From Cryomorphaceae bacterium (lineage in GTDB: Bacteria; Bacteroidota; Bacteroidia; Flavobacteriales; Schleiferiaceae): a stretch of 64,000 nucleotides of DNA. Location of the stretch: NCBI GenBank assembly GCA_021298655.1, contig JAJTFK010000007.1, forward strand, positions 1-64,000, given 5' to 3'. Below the pieces are notes generated by a model. That model searched no databases, was not told the DNA's origin, and was given only the letters and a program-made list of their open reading frames with translations. The translations under genes were made by a program, and so were the position numbers. Positions within the stretch are counted from its first letter, which is position 1, and each line of letters begins with the position of its first letter. Below, in pieces: positions 16,938 to 25,582 of this stretch.

Positions 16938-18397
16938 AATATATGGGTAAAGGTAGTCAGGTTGCCGAGCTCGTCCTGTACCTGGAGTTCGAGTTGCCCG
17001 ATTTCGGATCCGGCGTCGACCCAGAGCGCGTTGGCCTTGGCGTCCAGGTAGGCCCAGACCCACGCCCCGTTGATTGAAGCGCGCACGATTTCCACGTCCA
17101 GTTCGTCGCGAACCTGAATCCAAACCCGCCCGCTGGGCTCCCGCCGCAGAAACCGGCATTCGGGCCCCTCGGTATCGACGCGCACGTCGCCAGATCCCAG
17201 GGTTTTCGAGGTAAACCGAATGCCCCCTTCGATTCGCGTACCCGGAATTTTGGCGGACCCCCGCCCATCCCGAACCGCGAGGTAGGTTTTGTCCCACAGG
17301 GAATCCGCCAGCTGATCCGGGTGCCATTCGTAGCGCACGGGTTTAAGGGCTGCGGCGTCCGGGGCCACCACGACGCGGCGGTCTTCTGCCCGAAAGCTCA
17401 GGTTTTGGTCCCATGCCAGGGCCTGGGCGGGCAGCTCCAAGCTCCAAGATTCCGATTCAAGCAGTTTGCGCGGCTGGACGGCGCGCAGTTCCCGGGATTG
17501 GAGGCGAACCGGACCGCTCCAAACGACGGAATCCCCAGAGTTCACCGTCAATCGGTAGCGTCCGGGTTGGTTCGGCAGGCTCAAGTGGACATGCCAGCCC
17601 GGTGCCGGTTGGGTGGGCGTGGGGTGAAGCAGGAATCCCCGCACTCCCTGCTGGCTGTGCAGGCTGAGCGCCAAGCCCGCGTCGGCACCCCGCTGCACGT
17701 CAAAACTCCAGCGCGACAGGGCCCATTCCGCCCGAAGGCTGTCGTCCACGTAGACCGAAAACCCTTGTTCGGGCAGGGTAACCGCGAGGTCGTACCAGGA
17801 CGAAACCGATAGGGAATCGCCTGCGGGGCGCCAGCGTTCGTTTTGGCGAGCCCAAAGCCTTGGTTTTGCCACGGGGGTAGGTACCCGCAGCCCCAAGGGG
17901 ATGGGGTTCAGAATTTCTTCGCTGGCTTGGTCGCGAAGTTCAAAGTGCAGGTGGGGCCCGCCCGATGCGCCCGTGTTGCCCGATGTGCCGATCACGGAAC
18001 CCTCCGGTACGGTTAAAAATCCGCGTGGAGGATACAGGTCAAGGCGGTATTCGCCGAGGCGTTCGGCCTGGGTTCGAACGTAGGCCCAAATCTCGGGACT
18101 GAAGGACTCCAGATGGGCGTACACCGAAGTGTGGCCCGTGGGGTGATCCAGGTACAGGGCCCAGCCGTAGCCGTCGGGTCGAATGACGATTCGCCGAACC
18201 CAGCCTTCGGCCACCGCATACACGTTTTTTCCGGTAGTGCCGCCCGTTCGCAGGTCAATTCCGCTGTGAAAGTGGTGGTTGCGCAGTTCAGCCAGTTCGC
18301 CCGAGACCGACAAGGGTTCATCAAGCGGTTGGACGCGAATCTGGCCAAGAGCCGCGAACGGGGCCAAGGCAAGCAACCATAAACGTAGGTGGGGCAT
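16934..18397 (-). CDS. M23 (LytM) family metallopeptidase, secreted
   Basis: Signal peptide (MPHLRLWLLALAPFAALGQ) and an M23 domain at about residues 35-180: HHFHSGIDL supplies H and D zinc ligands, and GPHLHFEL the H-x-H motif. M23 enzymes cut peptidoglycan cross-bridges or act as activators of amidases. The remaining 300 residues look like beta-rich domains of unknown role. It is the first gene of an operon with the regulatory-like protein, the TonB receptor and the 80-residue protein. The start at 18397 was chosen from the signal peptide and from the promoter-like box four bases upstream. Confidence 0.9.
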   Translation of the reverse strand: MPHLRLWLLALAPFAALGQIRVQPLDEPLSVSGELAELRNHHFHSGIDLRTGGTTGKNVYAVAEGWVRRIVIRPDGYGWALYLDHPTGHTSVYAHLESFSPEIWAYVRTQAERLGEYRLDLYPPRGFLTVPEGSVIGTSGNTGASGGPHLHFELRDQASEEILNPIPLGLRVPTPVAKPRLWARQNERWRPAGDSLSVSSWYDLAVTLPEQGFSVYVDDSLRAEWALSRWSFDVQRGADAGLALSLHSQQGVRGFLLHPTPTQPAPGWHVHLSLPNQPGRYRLTVNSGDSVVWSGPVRLQSRELRAVQPRKLLESESWSLELPAQALAWDQNLSFRAEDRRVVVAPDAAALKPVRYEWHPDQLADSLWDKTYLAVRDGRGSAKIPGTRIEGGIRFTSKTLGSGDVRVDTEGPECRFLRREPSGRVWIQVRDELDVEIVRASINGAWVWAYLDAKANALWVDAGSEIGQLELQVQDELGNLTTFTHIL

Positions 18398-18401
18398 GAC
18401 C

Positions 18402-18409
18402 CCAAGATA
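18402..18409 (-). promoter_or_regulatory. TAnnTTTG-like box for the M23 peptidase operon
   Basis: TATCTTGG, four bases, ATG. One mismatch; divergent from the box at 18431-18438. Confidence 0.5.
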
Positions 18410-18430
18410 GAAATTCCCGTGCCAAACTGC

Positions 18431-18438
18431 TACCTTTG
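18431..18438 (+). promoter_or_regulatory. TAnnTTTG promoter box for the coiled-coil/zapA operon
   Basis: TACCTTTG, GGGT, ATG. Perfect match with four-base spacing. Confidence 0.65.
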
Positions 18439-18442
18439 GGGT

Positions 18443-18733
18443 ATGGCAGATTCCGCAGACCGCATTGGCATCATTCAGGGACAGGTGCACGACCTGATTT
18501 CGAAATACCGGTTTGCGATTACGGAGTTGGAGCAGCAGGCTCAAGCCATTGCGCAGCAGGACCGTAAGGTGCTTGAATTGCAGCAGCAGATCAAGGCCTT
18601 GCGCAGCGAAAACGAAGAGCTGCGGCTGCTGCAGTCCTTTACGGGCGACGCGGCCGCTCGAGCAGACCTGGTCAAACGCCTAAATGCCTGGTCCCGCGAA
18701 ATCAATCAAGCTATTGCGAAGATTCAGCCATGA
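18443..18733 (+). CDS. Small coiled-coil protein encoded before zapA
   Basis: A 96-residue protein, mostly one coiled coil (ELEQQAQAIAQQDRKVLELQ and following, about residues 25-62). It overlaps the zapA start by four bases (ATGA). In the Bacteroidota a short coiled-coil protein often precedes zapA; by context it may act in cell division like ZapB, but sequence similarity to ZapB is not evident to me. The start was taken at 18443, right after the promoter box. Confidence 0.75.
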   Translation: MADSADRIGIIQGQVHDLISKYRFAITELEQQAQAIAQQDRKVLELQQQIKALRSENEELRLLQSFTGDAAARADLVKRLNAWSREINQAIAKIQP

Positions 18734-19038
18734 GTTCCGATACCATTCGCATCAACGTCGCCATTGGCGGCAGGACCTATCCCTTGACCATTCCGCGCCA
18801 CGAAGAGGAGCAGGTTCGAAAGGCGGTATCCTTGATTCAGGGTACGATTTCGCGCTTTGAGGAGCGCTACGCCGTGGGCGACAAGCAAGATGCCCTAGCC
18901 ATGTGCGCCCTACAGTTGGCGAATCAGGCTGCGGGCATGCAGTCCGCCGGCGACCATTCCGGGGCAGAAGACGAGCGCTTGAAGCAGATTCAGGGCCAGC
19001 TCGACGCCGTTCTGGGTACCCGGCGTACCGCCCTTTAG
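18730..19038 (+). CDS. zapA: Cell division protein ZapA
   Basis: ZapA binds FtsZ and cross-links protofilaments in the division ring. The N-terminal beta-strand pattern IRINVAIGGRTYPLTI and the helix EEEQVRKAVSLIQGTISRFEERY, with DALAMCALQLA, fit the ZapA family; length 102 is normal. Translationally coupled to the coiled-coil gene. Its stop overlaps that of the convergent HAD gene by four bases. Confidence 0.88.
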   Translation: MSSDTIRINVAIGGRTYPLTIPRHEEEQVRKAVSLIQGTISRFEERYAVGDKQDALAMCALQLANQAAGMQSAGDHSGAEDERLKQIQGQLDAVLGTRRTAL

Positions 19039-19625
19039 CGGCTTAAATCCAATACTTCGGGGTCAATCGCGTTGCGCAGCGACCAGTAGGCTTGATAGGT
19101 CTCGGACCAGGCTTGACGTCCGGCAACCGCGGCTTCAAGCCAACCGCGTTCTGCGAGGTAGTGTTCGCACCAGCGCCGAACGGGCGAAGGGGTTGGGATC
19201 CAATCGTCTACCAGTTCGTGTTTTTGGGCCAGTTCGCGAACGCCTTCGGTCCACGGCCATGCGACCATAGCCCGTCGGCCTACCTGCGCGGCGAGCCCGA
19301 AATCGAGCACGTCGTCAAAGACAAAGGCCCAATCGCTCGGGCTCTGGCTCCAGCGTTCCGTCAGCAGGGGGATGGCCTTGGTCTTGTCGCGGGCGTAAAA
19401 AAGGAATTGGTCGATGTGTTCGCGCTGGGCCACGTGTTCGGCGGTGAGGTTGCGCTCCCCGGTAACAAGGGCGACGCGAAGCATTTCTCCGGTGTGCAGG
19501 TAGTGCCCAAAGCGGAGCAGGTTGAGGCCCATGGTGTCGTGTTCGCTGAACTCGGAATGGCCGTCGGGGCGCTTTCGCCCGTCGGTCCAAACGCCGTCCC
19601 AGTCGAAGATGAGGCCGCGAACCAT
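19035..19625 (-). CDS. HAD-superfamily phosphatase, KdsC-like
   Basis: Haloacid dehalogenase fold of the small, cap-less KdsC type: LIFDWDGVWTDG gives the nucleophile D8 and the acid D10, ALVTGERN is motif II (T/S), KTKAI contains the motif III lysine, and FVFDDVLDFGLA is motif IV. KdsC itself releases phosphate from 3-deoxy-D-manno-octulosonate 8-phosphate, and relatives act on other nonulosonate phosphates. The substrate here is unknown. About 50 extra residues at the C-terminus (PTPSPVRRWCEHYLAERGW on) are not part of KdsC. It starts two bases after the stop of the transaldolase-CBS gene, so the two act in one pathway by strong contextual inference. Confidence 0.8.
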   Translation of the reverse strand: MVRGLIFDWDGVWTDGRKRPDGHSEFSEHDTMGLNLLRFGHYLHTGEMLRVALVTGERNLTAEHVAQREHIDQFLFYARDKTKAIPLLTERWSQSPSDWAFVFDDVLDFGLAAQVGRRAMVAWPWTEGVRELAQKHELVDDWIPTPSPVRRWCEHYLAERGWLEAAVAGRQAWSETYQAYWSLRNAIDPEVLDLSR

Positions 19626-19627
19626 GC

Positions 19628-20641
19628 TCAGGAGTTTAGATCTTGTATGTCAATCAATCCGAGCGCTTTACCTGATTCATCCTCAACCAAAAGTTGATCT
19701 ACTTTGGTTTCGGCGAACCGACGGTACGCGTCGTTGAGCAGGGCCGACGAAGCAACGGCATGCGGTGCCTTAAGTGCGTGCGCCGAACGAAGGCTGGCGT
19801 GGACGTCCAAGGTTCCCTGGCGCTCCATAAGTCGGCGGAGGTCGCCGTCGGTAAACAACCCGACGGCACGGCCCTGTTCGGCCAGTACTACGGCTCCGAG
19901 TCCGCTCACGGTCATGGCCACAAGTGCGTCCCGAACGGGCGTATCGGGAGATAAAATCGCTTGGTCCGGCCGCAGCACGTCGGCAACCCGAACCGTCATG
20001 CGGCGGTGGTCTTCGTCAAACTGGGCGGTACCGAGGCTCGTAAGGTGGTTGTTGGGCAGCTGCTGGGCCACCGACCAGGGAACCGTAACGGCGTCGACGC
20101 CCAGGTCCATGGCGTTGCGCACGTGTTCGCTGTGGCGCACCGACGAAAACATGACCTTCGAAGCGTAACCGTGCCGATCCTTGAAGGCAACAATGGAATC
20201 CACTAAGGCCAAAGCATCGGTTCCCTGATCCTGAAGGCGTCCGACCAAGGGACAGACGTAGGTCGCCCCGGAATTCATGGCCATGTAGGCCTGCTGCGGG
20301 GTGTAAATGAGGTGGACGTTGGTCATAATGCCCTCTTTGCTGAGGTGCGCGCAGGCTTCGACGCCGTGCAGCGAAACCGGAATCTTGAACACCGTAGTTT
20401 CGCGCGGCATGCCCAGCGCCAGCAGCCGGTGGGCTTCGGCCACAATTTCGCTCGCGGACGATCCCAGGGCCTCAACCTGAATCACGGGAACGTGCTTCGA
20501 GGTCTCGAGCAGCCAGGCATCGACGTTCGCAACTCCTTGACGCTGAAGGAAGGTAGGGGTAGTCGTAAGGCCGTAAAAAATGCCGAGGGTAAAGGCGGCC
20601 GAAATCTCGTTCGGATTCGCGGAGTCGAGGTACAATTCCAT
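19628..20641 (-). CDS. Transaldolase-like (FSA-type) protein fused to a CBS-domain pair
   Basis: Residues 1-215 align with fructose-6-phosphate aldolase/small transaldolases: MELYLDSANPNEISAA (D6), VFKIPVSLHG with the Schiff-base lysine K86, and HLIYTPQQAYMAMNSGATYV. The usual TTNPS is TTTPT (T28 in place of N28), and the tyrosine in the family's PYVNR motif is L (CPLVGR), so the catalysis or substrate is altered. Residues about 215-337 are two CBS domains (DVLRPDQAILSPDTPVRD, FTDGDLRRLMERQG, LGLIDIQDLNS). The CBS pair has the same arrangement as on KdsD, whose sugar isomerase partner acts with KdsC. This gene is upstream of a KdsC-like phosphatase. It is probably a sugar-phosphate lyase/aldolase regulated by a nucleotide. 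Confidence 0.85.
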   Translation of the reverse strand: MELYLDSANPNEISAAFTLGIFYGLTTTPTFLQRQGVANVDAWLLETSKHVPVIQVEALGSSASEIVAEAHRLLALGMPRETTVFKIPVSLHGVEACAHLSKEGIMTNVHLIYTPQQAYMAMNSGATYVCPLVGRLQDQGTDALALVDSIVAFKDRHGYASKVMFSSVRHSEHVRNAMDLGVDAVTVPWSVAQQLPNNHLTSLGTAQFDEDHRRMTVRVADVLRPDQAILSPDTPVRDALVAMTVSGLGAVVLAEQGRAVGLFTDGDLRRLMERQGTLDVHASLRSAHALKAPHAVASSALLNDAYRRFAETKVDQLLVEDESGKALGLIDIQDLNS

Positions 20642-20645
20642 GGGG

Positions 20646-20653
20646 CCAAAGTA
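20646..20653 (-). promoter_or_regulatory. TAnnTTTG-like box for the transaldolase-CBS/HAD operon
   Basis: TACTTTGG, CCCC, ATG. One mismatch, four-base spacing. Confidence 0.45.
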
Positions 20654-20697
20654 CGAAGCCTGTGCGTACTTTGCAGGCTAAAGCCCTTGTGTAGTCT

Positions 20698-21972
20698 ATG
20701 AAGAAGCTCTTGGTTGCCAACCGCGGCGAAATTGCCCTGCGCATCATGCGTACCGCTCGCCAAATGGGAATTGCTACGGTTGCGGTGTATTCGGAAGCGG
20801 ACGCCGACGCGCCCCACGTTCATTTTGCCGACGAAGCCTACTTAGTGGGCCCCGCGCCGAGCAACCAAAGCTACCTTAATGTTGCGGCCGTCGTGGCGGC
20901 CTGCAAGGCCTCAGGGGCCGACGCCGTGCACCCGGGGTACGGATTTTTGAGCGAAAATGCGGATTTCGCCGAGCGCATTCAGCGCGAAGGCATTATTTGG
21001 GTGGGCCCCCCAGCCTCGGCAATTCGCGTGATGGGCGACAAGCTGTCGGCCAAGGCCGCGGCGGCCCAGTTTGACGTTCCCTTGGTGCCGGGCAGCGACG
21101 GGGCCGAAAAATTCGTCACCTCGCCCCGCCACATCGAAATCCAGGTGCTGTCGGACCAGCACGGTACCCACCTGCACCTCTTTGAACGCGAATGCTCGGT
21201 GCAGCGCCGCCACCAAAAAGTGGTGGAAGAGGCTCCGAGTGCCATTTTGTGTCCGGAACTCCGCGCGCAAATGGGCGATGCGGCGGTTAAGGCCGCCCAA
21301 AGCTGCGGCTACGTCGGCGCGGGCACCGTGGAATTCATTTTTGATGCGAGCGGAGCCTTTTACTTCCTCGAAATGAACACCCGCCTGCAGGTGGAGCATC
21401 CCGTTACCGAAGAAGTCACGGGACTCGACCTTGTGGCCGAACAGATTCGCATTGCCCGAGGCGAAAAACTTCCGTACCGCCAAGAAGACCTCAAGCTCAA
21501 CGGCCACGCCATCGAACTGCGCGTGTACGCCGAAGACGTGGCCAACAACTTTGCGCCCGATACCGGGGTGCTGGAAGTCTACCGCCGCCCGACAGGTGCC
21601 GGAATCCGCGTCGACGACGGGGTGCGCGAAGGCCAGGAGGTTTCGGTCTACTACGACCCGATGCTGGCCAAGCTCATCGCTTGGGGCCCGGACCGCGAAA
21701 CGGCCCGGCAGCGCTTGCTGGCGGCCATTGATCGTTATGCGGTGGTCGGCGTTAAGAACACCCTGCGCTTCGGTCGCTTCATCCTGGAGCATCCCGATTT
21801 CGTGAGCGGACACTTTGATACGGGCTTCGTTGCCAAGAATTTCACGCCCGAGGCGTTGGAACCGCGCCCCCAGGGTGCGGAATGGGCCGCAGCCCTCGCC
21901 GAGTACTACCGTCCGCAACCCGCGGCACCGCCCGTAGCACCAAGTCTATGGAAAACACGCCACGGATTATGA
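20698..21972 (+). CDS. accC: Biotin carboxylase (AccC-like) with an internal in-frame deletion
   Basis: AccC carboxylates biotin on its carrier protein with ATP and bicarbonate. The N-terminal domain (KKLLVANRGEIALRIMRTAR, AVHPGYGFLSENADFA), the QRRHQKVVEEAP segment, the EMNTRLQVEHPVTEE metal site and the C-terminal domain are all present. Between PGSDG (residue 135) and EKFVTSPRHIEIQ (residue 137 on) roughly 60-70 residues are missing. That segment normally holds the ATP-grasp lysine and the glycine-rich lid GGGGKGM, so the encoded protein should be inactive. The frame is preserved. The deletion could be real or an assembly collapse at about 21100-21108. The stop overlaps the next gene by ATGA. 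No accB is adjacent. Confidence 0.85.
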   Translation: MKKLLVANRGEIALRIMRTARQMGIATVAVYSEADADAPHVHFADEAYLVGPAPSNQSYLNVAAVVAACKASGADAVHPGYGFLSENADFAERIQREGIIWVGPPASAIRVMGDKLSAKAAAAQFDVPLVPGSDGAEKFVTSPRHIEIQVLSDQHGTHLHLFERECSVQRRHQKVVEEAPSAILCPELRAQMGDAAVKAAQSCGYVGAGTVEFIFDASGAFYFLEMNTRLQVEHPVTEEVTGLDLVAEQIRIARGEKLPYRQEDLKLNGHAIELRVYAEDVANNFAPDTGVLEVYRRPTGAGIRVDDGVREGQEVSVYYDPMLAKLIAWGPDRETARQRLLAAIDRYAVVGVKNTLRFGRFILEHPDFVSGHFDTGFVAKNFTPEALEPRPQGAEWAAALAEYYRPQPAAPPVAPSLWKTRHGL

Positions 21973-22616
21973 GGAGCCTCGCCTGGATGGGGTTGCTGCT
22001 TATGGGCTGGGGTGCTTGGGCTCAGGAAGTACCCACGACCTACAAAGGGGAGAAGGGGAAGGGGTCCGTCATTGAAGGCGACACGATTCCCTGGGTGTTC
22101 TTAGATGAAATACTGGTGGTGGACAAGCCCACCTTTACCGACGTCGAGGCACGGAAGCGCTACCTGCTGCTCCGCCGTAGGGTGCTCAAGGTTTATCCCT
22201 ATGCCAAGGTAGCCGGGGAACGCTTGGACTCCCTGAACATGCGCTTGGCTCGCGAAAAGTCGGCGCGCAAAAGGGCTAAATACACCAAGCAGTACCAGGA
22301 TTTTTTGGAACAGCGCTTCGAAGCGGAGCTCCGCAAGCTCACCCGTTCCGAAGGACAAATTCTGTGCAAGCTCGTGTACCGCGAAACCGACCAAACGGTG
22401 TTTCAGTTAATTCGCGAGTACCGAAATTGGTTTACGGCCGTCGGCTGGAGCGTGACCGGCTCGTGGTACGACATCAACATCCGAAAGGAATACGATCCCA
22501 AGCACAACCAAGAGGACGCCTTGATTGAGAAAATCCTTCGGCGCTCCTTTGCGCTGGGCGACCTCAAGGAGCGCATTCCCATGGATGTTCACGGCAAACC
22601 CCGACCCCGTCGATGA
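21969..22616 (+). CDS. DUF4294 family protein
   Basis: Signal peptide MRSLAWMGLLLMGWGAWAQ and a 190-residue domain matching the DUF4294 type known from Flavobacteriia (VFLDEILVVDKPTF, LRRRVLKVYPYAKVAG, RLTRSEGQILCKLVYRETD). Function unknown; predicted exported. ATG overlaps accC stop by four bases, and its own stop overlaps the bshC start (ATGA), so all three are one transcript. The conserved block LCKLVYRETDQTVFQLI near residue 130 suggests a folded domain rather than a tether. Confidence 0.85.
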   Translation: MRSLAWMGLLLMGWGAWAQEVPTTYKGEKGKGSVIEGDTIPWVFLDEILVVDKPTFTDVEARKRYLLLRRRVLKVYPYAKVAGERLDSLNMRLAREKSARKRAKYTKQYQDFLEQRFEAELRKLTRSEGQILCKLVYRETDQTVFQLIREYRNWFTAVGWSVTGSWYDINIRKEYDPKHNQEDALIEKILRRSFALGDLKERIPMDVHGKPRPRR

Positions 22617-24205
22617 AGGGGCATTGGGTGGCTCCGCTCTCGGAGTGCGGCATCGGATCGGCCCTAGCGGACCTTCGGTCACGTGGTCTGGACCGCGCGC
22701 CCATGACCCAGGCCCTTTCCGCCGACGCCATGCGCCTCAGGGCGCGCGAATTCCCGGTGCAGCGCCGTGCGCTGCTGGCCTCCGTGCTCCGCGACCAGTG
22801 CGGTCCCAACCCCACCGCGCTGCAGCGTGAACTGCTGGATCGGCTGGCCCAGCCCGACGCGGTGACCGCGGTGGCGGGCCACCAACTGGTCACGGCGGCG
22901 GGCCCCCTGTACGTGCACGCCAAAATTGCCGAAACCGAGGCCCTTGCGGCCCACTGGACCGCTCAGGGAATTCCGACCGTCCCGGTGTTTTGGATGGCCA
23001 GCGAGGACCACGACCTCGACGAGATCCGGCGCATTTTTTGGCGCGGCAAACCCGTCGGGTCGTGGGCGCAGCCGGCGGAGCCGCTGCGCAGCGGCGCGGT
23101 ACGCGCCGACCTCGCGGCCCAGGCGCTGCAGCAGTGGATCGCGTCGAATGAGCTTCCGGAGCCCGTGCGCTGGGCGGCATCGCAGTGCGAGGACGCCTAC
23201 CGCACGTCGACCAACCTCGCCGACGCCACGCGCCAGCTGATGGGGCGGCTTCACCCGGGAGTTCTGGTGCTGGATGCGTCGGATGCGCGGCTGAAGGCGG
23301 CGGCGGCGGAGCTTTGGGAAGACGAAATCCGCAACCAAACCCTATTTGGAACGGCGGCCGAGGCGGCGAAGCCCTGGGGAGGTACCGAGCCTCCTGTTCC
23401 CATGCGCCCTTCCGCGCTTTTTGCCCTGGACGCCCAGGGCCGGCGCTACCGCATGGACCGGAACCCCGACGGACACTGGCTCCGAGCCGACGGCATGCGC
23501 CTGGGCCGCGATGCCGACGTCGCTGCCTGGGCCCGAACGACGCCCGAGGAAGTCAGCCCCAATGCGCTGCTTCGCCCGGTGTACCAAGAGTGGATTTTGC
23601 CCAACGCAGCCTACACCGGCGGGGCGGGCGAATTGGCCTATGCCTACCAACTGGCCCCGTATTTCGCCCAAACGGGCATGAAACACGGCGTTTGGCGCCT
23701 GCGCCACAGTGCGGCCTGGCTGCCCGCCAATGCCCAAAAAGCGATCCGGACCTTGAAGAACGAAACGCCGAATTTCCGAGAAGCTGTTCCGGAATTTAGG
23801 GGTCCCTGGAACGTTCGCGAGGTTCGGTCGGAGCTGCTACACCACCTGGGAGCGCCCGAAAAGGACCTCCGGCCCGTGCTCGAGGCCGTATCGCCCGCGA
23901 TTCACGCCCACTATTCGCAGCCTGGCTTGGAACGCTCTGCGGCCGCGTGGTTGCAGCGCATCGAGCGCGAAGAGGCCCGCATGCGCGAACGACTTCGTCG
24001 GGAAGTGGCGCAGCGCGAGTCCGTGCAGCTCCGGCGCCTGGACGTCTTGGCCGAAACCTTGATGCCCTCCGGTCAGCTTCAGGAGCGGATTTGGACGCAT
24101 TTTGACCTGGTGGAGCAGGGCGGTTCCGACGCCGTAGACGCCTACCGAGCGGCCTACACCGAAGATCCCCACTGGGACGCGCTCGGTTGGTGGGAATTCC
24201 GCTAA
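22613..24205 (+). CDS. bshC: Putative cysteine ligase BshC, bacillithiol biosynthesis
   Basis: BshC adds cysteine to glucosaminyl-malate, the last step of bacillithiol synthesis. The 530-residue length is normal for Bacteroidota. Signatures seen: AGHQLVTAAGPLYVHAKI (about residues 87-105), VPVFWMASEDHDLDEI (about 122-138), and the aligned C-terminal helical domain with RLRREVAQRESVQLRRLD. The bacillithiol pathway in Bacteroidota is established for several genera; the other pathway genes, bshA and bshB, are not in this window. Four-base overlap with DUF4294. Confidence 0.93.
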   Translation: MKGHWVAPLSECGIGSALADLRSRGLDRAPMTQALSADAMRLRAREFPVQRRALLASVLRDQCGPNPTALQRELLDRLAQPDAVTAVAGHQLVTAAGPLYVHAKIAETEALAAHWTAQGIPTVPVFWMASEDHDLDEIRRIFWRGKPVGSWAQPAEPLRSGAVRADLAAQALQQWIASNELPEPVRWAASQCEDAYRTSTNLADATRQLMGRLHPGVLVLDASDARLKAAAAELWEDEIRNQTLFGTAAEAAKPWGGTEPPVPMRPSALFALDAQGRRYRMDRNPDGHWLRADGMRLGRDADVAAWARTTPEEVSPNALLRPVYQEWILPNAAYTGGAGELAYAYQLAPYFAQTGMKHGVWRLRHSAAWLPANAQKAIRTLKNETPNFREAVPEFRGPWNVREVRSELLHHLGAPEKDLRPVLEAVSPAIHAHYSQPGLERSAAAWLQRIEREEARMRERLRREVAQRESVQLRRLDVLAETLMPSGQLQERIWTHFDLVEQGGSDAVDAYRAAYTEDPHWDALGWWEFR

Positions 24206-24234
24206 TTGGCGAAGCCGAGCTCCTCGGGGCGCCG

Positions 24235-24242
24235 TACTTTTG
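24235..24242 (+). promoter_or_regulatory. TAnnTTTG promoter box for guaA
   Basis: TACTTTTG, CTCCC, ATG at 24248. It fixes the guaA start and separates it from bshC. Confidence 0.6.
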
Positions 24243-24247
24243 CTCCC

Positions 24248-25582
24248 ATGACCGACGCCATCTTGATCCTCGACTTTGGTTCGCAGTACACCCAGCTGAT
24301 TGCTCGCCGCGTGCGCGAACTCAATGTCTACTGCGAAATTCATCCGTTTCACCACATTCCGGAGGACTGGAAGGCCAAGTTTAAGGCGGTTATTTTGAGC
24401 GGTTCCCCCTTTTCGACCCTAGAAGAAGGGGCGCCCAATCCCGACTTGAGTGGGTTTTACGGTCAAGTTCCGTTGCTGGGCGTATGCTATGGGGCTCAAT
24501 TTATGGCCCATACGCGCGGCGGAAAGGTTGCGCGCAGCACGCACCGAGAGTACGGCCGTGCCCACCTCAACCCCGGCTCGGGTGCATCGCGCCTGCTGGC
24601 CGGAATCCCCCAGGGCAGTACGGTGTGGATGAGCCACGGAGACAGCATTGTGTCCCTTCCTGCCAGCGCGGTCATTGAGGCCACGACCGACAGCATTCCG
24701 GTGGCTGCCTACCGCTTTGCGGACGAAGAAACCTACGCCATTCAGTTCCACCCCGAGGTCGTGCATTCCGAACACGGAACGCAGCTGCTGCGCAACTTCA
24801 TCTACGAAATTGCCGGTTGCGCCCCCACGTGGACGCCGGCCAGCTTCATCGACGAGACCGTAGCGGCCCTTAAGCAGCAAATTGGCGGCGGCAAGGTGGT
24901 CTTGGGCCTCAGCGGAGGCGTCGATTCTACGGTGGCCGCGGTATTACTCGACAAAGCCATTGGCGACCGCCTGCACTGCATTTTTGTCAACAACGGCTTG
25001 CTGCGCAAAAATGAGTTCGAGGGCGTGTTGGCCCAGTACGAGCACCTGGGCCTCAACGTGGTGGGCGTGGACGCCAGCGCCGAGTTTTACGCGGCCCTCG
25101 CCGGCCACGAAGACCCCGAAGCCAAGCGCAAGGCCATTGGTCGAACCTTTATCGAAGTGTTTGACCGCGAGGCCCACCGCATTCAGGGTGTGGAATTCCT
25201 CGGTCAGGGAACGATTTACCCCGACGTCATCGAGTCCGTCAGTGTGAACGGCCCGAGCGTAACCATTAAATCGCACCACAACGTCGGCGGCTTGCCCGAT
25301 TTCATGAAGCTCTCGATTGTGGAGCCCTTGCGGAGTCTGTTCAAGGACGAGGTGCGCCGCGTGGGCGCCGCCATGGGGCTGAAGCCCGAACTGCTTGGCC
25401 GCCATCCCTTCCCGGGACCGGGTCTTGCCATTCGCATTCTGGGTGAGGTGACCGCAGATAAAGTGGCGATTCTTCAAGAGGTCGACCACCTCTTTATTCA
25501 GGGACTCCGCGACGCCGGCCTGTACGACCAGGTCTGGCAAGCCGGCGCCATTCTGCTTCCGGTTAAGTCGGTGACGGCATGA
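24248..25582 (+). CDS. guaA: GMP synthase (glutamine-hydrolysing), 3' end disrupted
   Basis: GMP synthase converts XMP to GMP with glutamine and ATP. The glutaminase half has GVCYGAQ (catalytic C80) and [11 protein letters not shown] (H and E of the triad, about residues 168-170). The ATP-pyrophosphatase half has [12 protein letters not shown] (P-loop, about 221-232). The dimerisation domain follows but the frame ends at VKSVTA (25582). After a missing stretch of about 22-24 codons, the rest of the protein continues from about 25574 to 25716 in another frame. If the deletion is real the enzyme would be truncated; GuaA is normally essential for purine synthesis without salvage, so this points to an assembly error. 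The start [15 protein letters not shown] is the family's normal N-terminus. Confidence 0.92.
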   Translation: MTDAILILDFGSQYTQLIARRVRELNVYCEIHPFHHIPEDWKAKFKAVILSGSPFSTLEEGAPNPDLSGFYGQVPLLGVCYGAQFMAHTRGGKVARSTHREYGRAHLNPGSGASRLLAGIPQGSTVWMSHGDSIVSLPASAVIEATTDSIPVAAYRFADEETYAIQFHPEVVHSEHGTQLLRNFIYEIAGCAPTWTPASFIDETVAALKQQIGGGKVVLGLSGGVDSTVAAVLLDKAIGDRLHCIFVNNGLLRKNEFEGVLAQYEHLGLNVVGVDASAEFYAALAGHEDPEAKRKAIGRTFIEVFDREAHRIQGVEFLGQGTIYPDVIESVSVNGPSVTIKSHHNVGGLPDFMKLSIVEPLRSLFKDEVRRVGAAMGLKPELLGRHPFPGPGLAIRILGEVTADKVAILQEVDHLFIQGLRDAGLYDQVWQAGAILLPVKSVTA

